A stretch of DNA of 64,000 nt from Molossus alvarezi (Eukaryota; Chordata; Mammalia; Chiroptera; Molossidae). This document shows positions 23,732 to 37,100 of the stretch, one piece after another. The DNA lies in assembly GCA_037176705.1 (NCBI GenBank), contig CM073889.1, positions 107,091,890 to 107,155,889 of the forward strand. Direction: 5' to 3'. Made by a program: the position numbers and the translations under genes. Every line of letters starts with the position of its first letter. Positions within the stretch are counted from its first letter, which is position 1. Below the pieces are notes generated by a model, which saw nothing but the letters and a program-made list of their open reading frames with translations, ran no database searches and was not told the origin of the DNA.

Positions 23732-24474
23732 AATACTCTCTTCATCATTTTATAAAAAAACTTTTATTCATCGAAATGTAGTAAGAACATAATCTTAGAA
23801 TAGGCTCTACTTTAAGTTGAATAAATTTAGTTTTTGAAAAAGACTTATCACATTGTTTATGCTTTTACCATTTCACCAGAAAGCCAGGGAAACTTTGCCA
23901 CAGGCAAAGTATATGCAGACTCTTGGAAAGTCTGATCTGTGTGTAATTTGTTGACTTTGCTTGGAATATATAGTATGAAGCAATTTTTAGTATTTGTCAA
24001 AGCAGCAATATATACTAAGTACTTACTGAATATAAGATACTGTGCTAAGCCTATGACAAACAGAAGTATTTTTTAAAATTTTTATATGCCCTAGGGAATC
24101 TACTCAACTAGCTGATGTAAAAAAAGTAATAAAATGAAATGAAAGTAAACTAATAAAATTAGCTTTAGACAATCGAACAAATTCTGAGATGCCTTATTGT
24201 TTTTTAATTGTAATTGCTATATTAATAATAAGAATTTCATCCCAAGGTAAGCAGGAAAGATGTGTGTGGCAGAAATTTCTAGCTACCGATGCAATACCAT
24301 TCTCCCCTTCCCTGTGAACAAAACCTCAGTGTTGTTGTTGAACATGGCTGTGTGCCCAACTAACAAACTACATCTCCATTCTTTCTTGAAACTAGGGCAT
24401 GACGTGCTATGATTCTGGCCAATGACATGTAATCACACTTAAAGGGGGCTTGACTTACCTGGCACATGTTCTAT

Positions 24475-24503
24475 TTTATTTAATTAATTAATTAATTAAT
24501 TTA
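24475..24503 (+). repeat. TTAA-type simple repeat
   Basis: A run of TTAA units that leads directly into the tail of the SINE at 24504. Confidence 0.9.
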
Positions 24504-24756
24504 TTTTTTAATCCTCACCCGAGGACATTTTTCCTTTTTTTTTTTTGTTCAGATAGAGCTGGAGGGAGAGAGAGGAAGAGAGAGAGAGAGAGAAACATTG
24601 ATGTGAAAGGGACACATCGAGTGGCTGCCACCCACATGACCAACCAGGGCCGGGGACAAACTGCAACCGAGGTACATGCCCTTAGCGGGAACCGAACCCG
24701 GGTCTCTCTGGATCGCAGGCCAACTCTCTAATTGCTGAGCCAAACCAGCCAGGGCT
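24504..24756 (-). mobile_element. Ves SINE, subfamily 1
   Basis: The left edge runs from a (TTAA)n tract into AATCCTCACCCGAGGACATT. The right edge is AACCAGCCAGGGCT. The A-rich insertion site makes the target duplication unreadable. Confidence 0.94.
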
Positions 24757-27607
24757 CATTATCTTAATTTTAGCTTTTTCATCACCTTGGTACATTTTGT
24801 AGAACACCTACATTATATGGAACTATAAGTTAAATCAACCCTACATTAAAGAATATAAGTTGAGAAAAAGCATACATTTATCTATCCCTTTTTTTTTTTT
24901 ATCACACCACCATTTTTTAAAGGTTGATTTCTTTGTATCAGCAGGAAGAATATATGACTAGGAAGTTTGAAGTCCTGGGCTTCCTAAATTATTCCTTCAG
25001 AACACCTGTGCCATTAATGCCCGTAGCATTAAAGTCATACGCATCCTGTTAATCAATAAGGCTAGAAACCAAAAGGTTTGACTTGAAAATCCTCTTTATC
25101 TTCTATTTTTAACATGTTTTGTTTGGAGTAAGTTGTCAGACAGATGTGGAATTTTAACATCTGTGTGTCTTTATAATTCTCAAACAGATACCTGAAGAAA
25201 AACATACTATTACTAGTAGACTTAGAATTTGTGTGTTAAACAGGCCATTGTTCTCTCTGCTTCTTCTGATGCCCACACTCGGCCTGCCAGCCTGTGGGGA
25301 GCTTTGCTCTGTGTTGGCAGAGACTTCGAGGTGAACTAAAGAAGGAGAGTCTGCTGGAATGATTTGAGGGGAGGGGCTGTGGTGCTGCAGGGAACCTCTT
25401 TTCCTGCCCAGCTGGGCACCCTCCCCGTGGGGTGGACCACACTTTGCTGCCCCCGTGGCAGGCCCAGGGGCCTTTTGGAGAACCTTCCTATTTTCCCTTT
25501 TCTGTCATTTCATCGGAGGGCAAGTGATCACGTCCCCTAGGCTGTGCTTCCCACTTTGTCAGGAAAATGATGGAAAATATCCAGAAATTGGCCACTTATT
25601 GTACTATTATCGTCGGCGTGGCGAGGAAGCTGCCTCCGGACTTCCCACCACAGAGCAGCCGGCCGGGTCCGAGCGTCGCCGGGCGCTCCCAGCTGTCACA
25701 AGTGCAGAGCTGGTGGAGTGCAGTCAGGGAAACTGCTGATCGAAATGACACAGAACACTGTGCTTAGGAAACTGTACTTCCCCTTTGCAGTATCACTGCC
25801 CAGGGTACCCCTCCGGGCCGCCCTAGGCCTTGGACTGGAAGCCAGTGCCGCGCTGCAGGACGGCTGCGGGACAGCGGTGGAGGTGGCTCTGCGGCTCCCG
25901 CGCTTCCTTGTGGTGAAGGACAATGGACAGCGGAAGACCTTGGCATTTGGAAACATTATTCTGACAGGCTAGGGCAGGGAGCTGCATCCGAACTGTGCAT
26001 GCCGTAAAGGCAGGTCTGTTTTAAATGTGAGGTCCATAATGTGTGCAAAGCACTGAGCTTGGTGGTTTGGGAGATGCAAAGTTATATGAAATACACTTCC
26101 TACCCACAAGGAGCTAACAAACATGCGAGGGAAGGGGAAGGCCACACAAGTGTCATATTTAAAAATATCCTGTGGTACGGGACACACAGTGCTGACAGAA
26201 ATGGAGAACAGTGGATCCCTCCTTTTCAAAGGAGTGTATATGTTTGTGATCCACAAAACTTGAAGCTTTCCAAGTTACATTTACATGGCTAAGTACGAGA
26301 GTAAAATTTACAGCTACGTGTCTGAATGAAGTATGCACCGGGGGATGGTTTCTTAAGGAGGCTTTCCCTACGTGTGTACCTTTTTAGTTCACTGCGGGTG
26401 TTATTAACCCAAGGCCCATGGCCTCCTGAAGAATGTTCTGCAGATTTGGTAGATAAACACACGAAGGCAGTTTCCTTGGGAAAGAGCCGATCCACTAATT
26501 TACAGGCTGCAGTCAGAGACTCTTCTCTTGGCTTTGCATACGCTTCACCTCTTCACCTTCATTCCCATCCGTTCTCACTCAACAGTCGGCTATAACGTAA
26601 GTTTTGCCTTTGTTGAATGCATTAAAGTGTATATGTCATATTCCTAAGTTTGAAGACAGACCAGTTCAGTATGTTTTTCACAATGAGCCCTGCCTGCCAT
26701 TTACTGTGACATTCATTTCCAACTCAGGTGCTTCATGAGAGAAGCTGTTATTGTTCCCATTTCACAGACAGGCTCACTGAGTCCCTTCCTAAGCCTGCCC
26801 CCTAATAAGTTACAAAACGGTGGTTCATTCTCATCTTAAATCTGAAGCTCGTGCTCTCCTATGCAGTATACTGCTCTATGATTTATAAACTGTTTTCTCT
26901 CTTCCGCTCAGAAACTGAACAAAAAACCTCTTCTAACTTGCAGTTTGCTCTTCACAGCCCCTCGTGGTTTTGAAATGCCAGAATGCCTTTTAAAGCAGGT
27001 GGGCTTTCGCAGGGTAGTCACCCTGGGCACATGCATACTATCAGTGTTGTCTTCAACGGAAAGCAGGACCTGTTCATTGAAATCTAGATCATTTCAGCAG
27101 ATTCAAGCGTCACGTTGAGCTGTTTTTAATGTAACAGCTTGCACGAAGAATTGCCCGCATACCTGCCACCATGGTGCTCAGTCAGAACACCAGAAAGTGG
27201 GACGGACATGCTTAGGAGGGGCCACTTTTTCAGGCTGCACGCTCTGCCTCCTCCATCCCTCACCCCTGTGGGTGAACATGGTCTGTAATGAGATGTGTCA
27301 CCGGTGGGAAGTGTTTGACACATGAACTCTGTTAGATGCAGAAGAAAGGTGAAGAAAAGCCGTATTACATCACTGAGCCATCTCCATTTTGCAGAATGCT
27401 TAGTAGGGAGAAACAGTGGAAGTTTAGGATCACTGATAGTTTTTAAGTTGTGTGTACTTACTTATATGTAAATTTTGTGTAATTGAAGCACTTCAGAATA
27501 TGGTATAAGATGTTTTAACCTAAATTATCTCTCTAAAGTAATGGCTGAGCATACTGTAAACTCTAAATCTTTTATAATCTAACTGTTCAAAACCCTTTTG
27601 TAGTTAA

Positions 27608-27919
<312 letters not shown>

Positions 27920-28175
27920 TAATTTAGTTGGTTTTTGTTTTGTTTGTTGTCATTGATTACCCTCTATAAATTGTGTTTTTTAAATAGAAAAATAAACAAA
28001 ATCTCAATGTCTGATATTTTGGATATGGACAATGACAGGAAAATGTGTTCCTGTAATTTTAACAGCATTGCAGTTTAGCACTGAGCCAGTGACGGGTTCA
28101 TCAGTAACAGTTTCTAAACTGTTTATTGTGATTATTAGCTGGTAATAGTGTAATCGTATTATTTAAGGAAAATTA

Positions 28176-28178
<3 letters not shown>

Positions 28179-28214
<36 letters not shown>
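28179..28214 (+). repeat. GT microsatellite
   Basis: About 18 perfect GT units, 280 bp after exon A. Confidence 0.95.
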
Positions 28215-28216
<2 letters not shown>

Positions 28217-28289
28217 TTGCCCAAAATGATTTACTGATAGAATATGTGACCAAATAGTTTGGGGAATTACTTCTTTGTTCTTGTTTTAA

Positions 28290-29210
28290 TTTTTAAGTCA
28301 ACTTTATTGAGGTTTTATTTGCACACAGTAAAAGACCAGTCATTGGAGGCTGCAGTGATCCAGGGAAGCAATGATGAGAGTAATGGAATAGAAAGATGAG
28401 CCGAGGGACTTGCTAAAATGAAATAAATGGAAACACCTGCTGACCAATTGGCTAGGAGTTAGGGCTGGGGAGTTAGTGTTGACTTGGCAGCTCAGCCTCC
28501 TGAATCCTGGAGGAAGCCTTTTGGGGGGTGGTATAGTACGCATAACATGAAATTTGCCACTGTAATCATCTTAAAGTGTATAGTTCTGTGACATTAAGTG
28601 CATTCACAAGGTTATGCAACCATCTCCACTCTCAAGTTCCCAGTAGTGGTTGCTCCAAATGGAAACTCCATACCCATTAAGCAGTCACTCCCATTCTCCC
28701 CTGCCCCCCCCCCATTCCTGGCAATCACTAATGCTTTCTATCTCTATGAGTTTGCCTGTTCTGAATATTTCATTTAAGTGGAATTATGCAATATGTGGTC
28801 TTTTGTGTCTGGCTTCTCTCACTTAGCATATTTCTAAGGTTCATTCACGGTGTAGCATGTATCAGTACTTCCTTTCTAATATCCTGTGCTATGGATATAG
28901 CCCTTTTGTTTTTATCCATTTATCTGCTGATGGATGGACCTTTCGGTTGTTTCTACCTTTGGCCTATTGTGAATAATACTGCTAAGAACATTCACGCGCA
29001 GGTATTTGTTTGACTACCTATTTTCATTTCTCTTGGGTAATTACCTAAAATGGACTTGTTGAGTCAGATGGTAGTTCTATGTTTAACTTATGTTTGAGGA
29101 ACCACTATTTTCCACAGTGGCTGCACCATTTCGCATTCCGACTAGCAACATACAAGAGTTCCATTTTATCCGAATCCTCACCAACACTTCTTTTCTCGTG
29201 AGTGTGAATT
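28290..29210 (-). mobile_element. Old L1M 3' end with a foreign-looking interval
   Basis: The plus strand carries the reverse of a classic L1 3' end: TTTATTGAGGTTTTATTTGC near 28301, then from about 28520 AACATGAAATTTGCCACTGT and TCACTTAGCATATTTC, through CACAGTGGCTGCACCATTTC to about 29130 and on to CTCACCAACACTTC. About 170 bp between 28335 and 28515 do not fit the L1 and may be a later insertion or a rearrangement. Confidence 0.7.
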
Positions 29211-29614
29211 CTCCGACTGCCCCATGACGTCTCTCTGAGTGTAAATGTGATTGCCTCTTTGAGTTTCTCAATGATTGGAATTCCATTCTTATCGTTGTTA
29301 ATCTTTCCCAAAAATCTAGAGTTCTCTGCCCTTTTTTCCATGGTTGCCTTTCTAATACCCCACAGTTCTCTTCTGTCCCACATGCATTGGGCTGTAGTCT
29401 TTCTGATGGCTGCTCTGTGCTCAGAAAGTGGAGGTCAGAGAAACAAGGGAAGGCTAGACTTGAAGACTCGGCTTTGTCTGCAGACTGGACACTCCCAGCC
29501 CCAAATCCCAAGGTTGATTGGTAGGACGGAGGTATTTATTTCAAACCTGGGCAGCCGTCCCCCCATCACCTCCTATCTCCATGCTCCTGACCTTCACCTG
29601 GATGTCTCCCTAGC

Positions 29615-29755
29615 TGTGTGCCCTCAGCAGGTCACTTCATCTCTCTCCCTCAGTTCCATCTGTCAGCGGGCTAATTAAATACCCGCCTCAGAAGGTTGCT
29701 GTGACATGAGTCGGTATTTGCAGAGGGCTTAGAAGAGTATTAGCACATGTTAAGA
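29615..29755 (+). repeat. MIR-class SINE remnant
   Basis: CAGCAGGTCACTTCATCTCT, CTCAGTTCCATCTGTCAGCG and AGAAGGTTGCTGTGACATGA align with MIR in the plus direction. Confidence 0.65.
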
Positions 29756-31779
29756 GATGACATGGGTGTCACCTCTATGGTGGCAGCACAGTGGGAAGCC
29801 GTTGTCACTATCCTAGTGTTCAGCTGATCAAGAACTGCCCATCTCTAGAATGAACAGTTGAGCCTGTGTAGCCGGGACGGTTTATGACATGAAGGCTGGA
29901 CGGCTCTCGATCGACTTGTATTCGGAGGGAGTATGAGCCCATGAGTTTGCGGCAGTCGTGAGAGGCAGCGACCTTTGTGCAAAGCCCCAGATTGTATCTC
30001 CCCTTTGCCCTCCCCTGGCTGCAGGTGCCACGGATGCCGAACGAGCCCAGGGCTGGCTGCTGTGCCCTCAGCTCCCCTGGGTGTTGGGAAGCCTTTAACT
30101 GGTTTCAATCGTCTAAAACTCCGCTTTGGCCTAATCTGTTAGATTATTTGCAAATCAGATCTAAACACAGTTTCAACAGTATCCACTCTTGTTTTCTTGC
30201 CTGGGAAGAGAAGTAATGCATTTTTATTTTAGGTTTAGTATTTAATATTTGTTTTTTAAGTGAATTCATATGACGCTTATGTCAGCAAACAGAGATGCGC
30301 TTATGTTTTATCTACATGTAGTATGTCTGCAGACACAGATGCTATAGTTTGTCGGTAGGTAATTTACACCTTGCTAGTATATCCCTTTCTGTCATGAAGA
30401 TTAGTATGACTCTCTACTCTGCTCTGAATAAGTGAATGTATCAGCATTTAGCCTTGAGGAGTTCAATGTAATTTTCCTCGTGATAAATTGCATAATAAGC
30501 AAGAAAATGTTTGCTTATTAATCTGTAACAAGATTTAGATTGAAAATGGCCCGTTTCACCCACGACACCCTTGGTGCAGGCTACAGAAGGACTGAGACCG
30601 GGAGAAAGGGGGCGGCATGTGCCGGGGTGGCGTGCGCGGGGCCACGTGGGCGTCTCATGCTCACGGTGCCCTCCGGGCCGCCCCTTTGCACCTGCTTCGC
30701 TGTGGGCCGTGATCACAGAGCTCAGCTGCCCGCTCCTCACTGCGATGTTACACTTGCATTTCAGTTCACGTTTGCTGGAAAGAAAACACGTAGGCCGTGG
30801 TCCCCTCTTTCTTCCCATCCCTGTGAATTTATGAGGGACGGGTTTTGGGGAGGGGTCCTGCTGCCTCGTCTGGAGCATGCATCTCATAGCAGGGTTCCCT
30901 CTTTCTTCCTCTCCTGCATACAACACCCTCTGCCAGAGATGACTCCTGGGAAGTCTGCAAAAACTGTGTGGTCAAGATGAATAGGGTGTTTTCTGGAATT
31001 AACAGTGCCTTTATTTTAGTTAAAATATGACTTAAATTTTACATCTTTGAAATCAAAACCTCACCCGTTATTTTCTCATGTTTTCAAATATTTTGCCAAA
31101 TTATCAACTATGTTTGTGAACTAAGCAAACATTTCCTGAGTAGCTAATGTGAGGAAGGGTCGATGTTAGACGGTGTACGTAATTGTCACGTTGCAGAAAT
31201 CAAAGATCCTGTCTCCGTGGCACTTGCAGCCTTACAGGAAGGCAAGATCTGCCCGGAGACAGCAGGATCTGAAGGGAGAGGGGGTGGAAGAGGTCTGGGG
31301 CTCAGAGCGAGAGCAGAGACGGATAGCCGGGTGATCAGAAGTGTGCAAGGAAGTTGCAGGTGGATCTTTCATTTGGATGATTTATGAGGAGTGGAAGGGA
31401 AGGACAAGGACATGCAGAAGGACAGAGATAGGACAGCACAGGTGTGCCCCAGAGATGCTGAAAGTAAATGTTGCTTTTAACAAATTTTATCCATTAACTC
31501 TTTGCAGAACTTAAACTGTGGATGCTTCCATCTAAACTCGAGCAGAATTTTTTTCTTAGATGCCCCTGGGGAATAGAATCAGGGTCAAAGGGAACGTTGA
31601 TTTTACTTTTTACTTCATAAAGAGAGCACTAGTGAATTTCTTTCCCTACTTCAGCGCCTGCACCTGCCCAGCAGCGAGCAGGGAAATGTGTGGGAGCAGT
31701 CCTCTCATCCAGTGCTGCTCCCCGTGAGTTCTGTGCCACACGCTCCTCGGCTGCTCCCATCAAATAGGCGGAAGCTTAA

Positions 31780-31935
31780 GAAATACACGTTATCATCCCC
31801 ATTTTGCAGATGAGAGCAAGATGAATCTTGTCTTTCGTCCTTATTAATACTATGGTCGATAAAAATGATGGGCTTCAAACCCAGGTCTGGCCGACTCCAA
31901 AGCCATGCTCCCAACACGGTACCACCCTGCATTCG
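31780..31935 (-). repeat. MIR-class SINE remnant
   Basis: ATCATCCCCATTTTGCAGAT followed by CTTCAAACCCAGGTCTGGCC is MIR in reverse. Confidence 0.6.
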
Positions 31936-32244
31936 AACCTAACACCCACGGAGTTACAGCCCACCAAGGACGAAATCAAAGACAACCTCACGAAAGGATG
32001 TAGCGTGGTCAACTCAGAGTTTCCAGTGTGCTTTCAGATTTTTAAAATACATTTGATGAAATCATTTTCATTGAGAATTTGTGCCTTGTAGAAGTTAAAA
32101 GCCTATTTAAATATCAGGTAAGCTTCTTGACTGCTTTGGCTGTGTATTATGCCAAATATTGATAGCAACTGTGTAAGAATAAATAGTATTCTTATCTATT
32201 CATAACTCTCGAGTGATTTACTTGCAGTAGCATTCTAATAATGT

Positions 32245-32440
32245 CATGGAATTTCAGAGATGAAAATCTTCAACAGCATCTTATCCAATGCCCCCAATAC
32301 GCTATTAAGTAAAAATAAGGGTTGGAGAGATTAACAACTTGTCCGAGGTCACAGTGGTACTATAAGAGCTATGACTGAGACCTAGGTCTCCCGACTCCCA
32401 TTTTGCTGTGCTCAGACCATATGGTTATGCCACCCTTTCT
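32245..32440 (-). repeat. MIR-like old repeat
   Basis: It contains GAATTTCAGAGATGAAAATC, CAACTTGTCCGAGGTCACAG and GACCTAGGTCTCCCGACTCC. The order fits a MIR-type or related old SINE in reverse. Confidence 0.55.
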
Positions 32441-32484
32441 ATGGCAGGTGACCCCTAAACAGAGTCACATGTGAGGGACTTGTA

Positions 32485-32672
32485 TTTATCCCCCAACCCC
32501 TACCCCTCTGAGGTTTGTCAGTCTGAACTGTACTCCTTTCTATGTCTCTGGGTCTATTTTGTTTATCAGCTTATTTTGTTCATTATATTCCACAAATAAG
32601 TGAGATCATGTGGTATTTGTCTTTCTCTGACTGGCTTATTTCGCTTAGCATAATGCTCTTCAGATCGCGCAG
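32485..32672 (-). mobile_element. 5'-truncated LINE-1 3' end fragment
   Basis: The sequence parallels the 3' UTR of the L1 at 14.4-14.7 kb: TCTGGGTCTATTTTGTTTAT, then ATATTCCACAAATAAGTGAG and TGTGGTATTTGTCTTTCTCT. It is cut off at both ends. GGGACTT on the left and GGACTT on the right may be a decayed target duplication, but that is weak. Confidence 0.75.
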
Positions 32673-32979
32673 GACTTTTTACATGAATGATTTTGGGCAG
32701 CTCATTGATGACGAACTGTTTGATTCAAATGGAGGCTGCACTTCATTGAAATCATAGGTTGGGTCATCCCGAGCTAGTTGTGGAAAAAATACAAAATTGC
32801 AGTATTATGGTTTTTACAAATCCATACATTTGTTAGATTAGTATAGTTGTGTACATAGTGATAAGGTGTTAGAAGCGATAGAAAAGCCTACTTTATAAAG
32901 GAACGGGAAAATCCTTGTGCTGAGAAGGCTAGACCTACATCGACATATGTTGTGGCCCATGATTGACTCCACTTTCGCA

Positions 32980-33014
32980 GGTGGTGCTGCGGGTGGTGCT
33001 GCGGGTGGTGCTGC
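32980..33014 (+). repeat. 12-bp tandem repeat, three copies
   Basis: GGTGGTGCTGCG is repeated three times with the last base changed to A in the final copy. A GC-rich single-copy stretch follows to about 33120. Confidence 0.9.
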
Positions 33015-33751
33015 AGGGCCGTCGCCCTGAAGGAGAACACAGAGCAGTGCGGGGCCCAGCTGTGGGCGGAGGCCGGTCTCATCTCACCGCCATGGCCCAG
33101 GGTCTCAGCAAGGACACAAGACCACTGCTTTCCTGGATATTCAGTTTGCCAGACATCAAGAGACAAACATGTACCCTCTGGAAGCTACCCGTGCTTTGGT
33201 TACACACAGATAGGCGCCATATGTTGGAAAGATTCTCTTTGAACTACACGGAGTTGGAGAGAAAGAGTTGGCATTTGAACTCTTTATCAAATGCCAACTG
33301 GGAGCTGAGAACGGAACACATCATATAAACACTAAAGTGCTTTAAAATTCTATATTTAAACTATTTTTCCTTTTCACATGACACTTACTTTTAATAGGAA
33401 ATTTCTAATCAGAGGAAACCATTGAACCGAATTGTGTCAGCATAGTTGTATTCATTGTGAACATTTGCAGCAGAGGGGACATGGTCTGAAGATGAGCATG
33501 TGTTGGAGGAATTGCCGTCTTTGAGTTTAGGAAGTGAATGTCACCTGTGATTTATCAAATTAAGTTTCCGTATGAGAGAGAGGAATTGAAGAATCTTTAT
33601 TACATTAAAGACCATTGTTAACACATCTGCTTTGCCGGAAAGGGGTAAGCTGGAATTCCTAGATGTTGTGTAATTAAGTATGCATTTTCAAAATAATGTT
33701 AGTGCTTGTCTTCAATGGCGAGTGTTTTCAATGTCCTGTTACTGTTTGTCC

Positions 33752-34125
33752 TCATCAGCTCAGGCTGCCATAACAAAAGACCACAGACTTGGTGACTTGA
33801 ACAAAAAAAAATTATATCTCACCGCTCTGGAGGCTTGGAAGTCTAAGACCAAGATGCTGGCAAGGCAGGTTTCATTCTGAGGCTTCCTCGGCTTCTGGGT
33901 GACTGTACTGTTGCTGTGTCCTCACAGGGCTTCTTTGTGCTTGTGCCTGGGAGAGACTCAGCCAGCTTTCTGTGTCTCTTACGATGGCACTATCTCATCA
34001 CGAGGCCCCACTCTCATGGCCTCATTTACCCCAATCACCTTCCAAAGGCCCATCCCTAAATACCATCACAATGGGGGTTAGGGTTTCACAATATGAAATT
34101 TACGGAAACACTAGTATTTAGTCCC
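33752..34125 (+). mobile_element. Old mammalian interspersed repeat, class not assigned
   Basis: The order of landmarks (GGCTGCCATAACAAAAGACC, then GCTCTGGAGGCTTGGAAGTC, GCTGTGTCCTCACAGG, CTCATGGCCTCATTTACCCC and GGGGGTTAGGGTTTCA) is that of a repeat common in mammals. I cannot assign it firmly to an LTR or DNA class. It is moderately diverged. Confidence 0.6.
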
Positions 34126-37100
34126 TAATACTGTTGGCCATGATTTGTGGGCTATTCAATGAAAGTTTAAGTGTTTTTCCCTTTGAATATTCCCTTACAG
34201 TATTCCTTAATTTGACAGATAGGAAAGTCTGACAATTGTAGACGGTGACATTTAACTGAAGTTGTCTCAAATGTAACTTTTAAAATGCTTTTGCCACAAT
34301 GGAATGAGGATTCGAACAGGATTAATGAGCAGTCATGTAAGGAGTGAGCTGAGCCTGAGTGGGCCATTTTTCTGTTCATGTTTTTATTTATAATATCTAT
34401 CATCTCGAGTATATCATTTGGGATGAGTATTCTGAAATGCTGAGCAAAATAGAGAGTGTGTCATATCATATTCTTTTAGAAGAAAGACTGAAACCAAATG
34501 CCCAACCTATAAACCTATGAAGCAAATGATATGCATAACAGCAGATTAGCAGGATTAGATGAAAAGGAGGAGTTCTTGTGAACATGCAGATTTCAGAATA
34601 AGGCAGACTTTCCTTCAGCTTCACACCTCTGATAATATGATCCTTCTTCGTTTAGTGAGAATCCCACATTAAAACATATCACACACAATGCACTCTTGAC
34701 TTTAAAGAAAACTACATGCAGAATTAGGCCATGTCTGTTGGGACTACCAGATCAATTACTTGGACTTCATTGCCTGGTCAATTCAGTCAAATAACTGGCT
34801 TAAATGACTTTTTTTCCTGCTGAATTTGCCAAGTAGCTTCATTTAGTGCATAACTATTTAGCTACCACTTGGTCCAAGGGCTCTCCTAGGCACTTGGGGG
34901 GGAGTCACAGGGTTAGAAGGCATGGTCCCAATGGGTACAGAGTTCACTATACAATACTAATTCATAATGCCTGGCAGGGCTAAGGGCCCAGAATAAATGG
35001 GTGTTGTTGGGGAATATTTTGTTTCAACTGAAGAAAATTGAGTGTTATAGCAATTACAGAATACCAGGCGGGCTTCCATGAGAGTTGAACTAAGGGGAGA
35101 AACATTGGCAAAATACTACAATAGAAATAGGCACAGAATTTTGGTGACCCTTTTTGAAATTAGCTTGCCTCCGGAGCATTGGTGTTGAAAAGACTGAGTT
35201 ATGAACGAGTGAAACTAGATTATGGAGGACTAGAGTCTCATGCCAAGGAGTTTAAGATTTTTCTTAGAAGCAGCAGGAGCCACTGAAAGTTTTTAAGCAG
35301 CTTAACCATAAAATAAAGTTGGTGCTTTTGGAAGGTTACCCTGGTAGTGGCACATTGATTAGACCATAGAGGAGAGAGACAAGGGTTGTCTTCTCCCTGT
35401 GCCTTGGCAACTTTCTGTTATCACACTCACAACCCTTCTCCCGCTTTTACATTGTGGATGCTCTAAAGGTCACTGAGAGTCCTGACTGCAGAATAGATCC
35501 GTCCGCACTCTGCGGTCCTGTGCCCACCCTGCCAGGTGCTGTTGGTGGGAGCCACTCAGGTGCACACATGGACGCCTCTGCATGTCGGCTGTTCCAGCTT
35601 CCACTGAACTCAGTGGGCAATACTTAGACATCTTTGGTTAGCTCCTTCTCCACTTTTCTTCTCTGCTAGACCCCCCTGCCCCCGCCCATCGCCAAACTTG
35701 ACCACTTCTCTTCCTAGAAGAAGGTTGCCAGTCCCCTCAAGTCCACAAGACCATTTGCTGAGATGGAGGAAGGCCATGACCTGCTATTAGTTGATCTCAT
35801 TTTCCTTCCACTGTTTCTGTTTGTGGAGGCACCTTGGTCAGAAGTGTCTCTGGTACATATAATATAGGTCAGACGAGGGCTCGGTGTTTTTGCCTCTGTT
35901 AGCTCATTAAATCTTCTCATCTACCTTGTGAAGCAGGTATTTCAGTATTCTCATTTTACAGACATTATGCTTATTCGGAATAGGGTGGCCACAGGGCACA
36001 GCATGAGGAAGGGGGGATATCCACTGTCACTGTGCCATGAGCCTTGAAAGTCGGTCAGCTGACCACCCCCATGCTTAGGGCACACGCATGTATTCATTCA
36101 TTCTCATTCTTTCCTTCCCCTCAGCCCCAGCCCCTCTCATCTCAGCTTTCCACTAGATGTTTCTCCTCATGCAAGGAGAAGGTGTGGAAGAGAGGACTTA
36201 GAGTGGGTGTGAGTTTGCTCGGAGTTTGTTTATGTAAGTAGAACTCTGGTTCCACGTCCAAGAGGACACCTGCTGCAGCACGTGTCCTGCAGAGCCAGAC
36301 CCCATCAGTTAACACCCGTGGGGAGGGCAGGCAGGCACCCAGAGCCTGAAGTTCAGCCGGGGTAGCACCTTCTCTGTCACTGTATTCTCCTTGATACAGC
36401 CTAGCCCTGTGGACAGCCACATCACTAATGTAGATACCAAGGTTCAAATACAGCCTGCAGTTCTATTTCCTAAGCCTATCCCATACCTGCACATGTGGTC
36501 ATATAAGCCTTCTTTATTTAGCTGAATTGGATCTTTTTGAGGACTTTTTGAATCCCAATCCTGTTTTTTAGTACAGATGCTCTCCATGACAACTGTATAT
36601 CCACTGCAGTTGATAACCGTGCACGCCATATCTCTATTCAAACCACTGTTGACACTGAATAGAGCTGAGTCCAGGTATTACAGCACACCACTGGGAACCG
36701 CTCTCAGGGATGCAGTCAGGCCATTCATCCGGGGCCACTGAGCTTAGTCAGATTACCAGTCATTAATACAGTGAACTATAATATCATCAAGCCCCTCCTG
36801 CCTTTACTTTCTCCAAGGGTCATCTGTGCTGAAAGACATTCACTGCTACCTGTTTCTCTGTGACATGCTGATATCACTCACTTCGTAGGGCTGTTTGGGG
36901 GCAGATACAAGACGACACGCAGTAACAGTACTGGAAGCCTGGACCTTGGTTCCTCGTCCAGTTTCTTTCCTCCGGATCCGTCCTCCAGATACGGGCTGGG
37001 CTGCCCAGGAGGTGGACACTTCTCTGCCTGGCTCTCTGCTGGGCAGGGGTGTGGCTGAGGGATCATTTCCAGCTCCAATATTCTGTGATTTCTATTGATC

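Noticed and set aside
28786..29678. Open frames of 75-143 codons
   Set aside because: They lie in or beside an old L1 3' end, and their text is the reverse of L1 sequence.
30441..30980. Overlapping 146- to 161-codon frames on both strands
   Set aside because: GC-rich interval with mutually overlapping frames, no domain, no splice context and no WDR7-like text.
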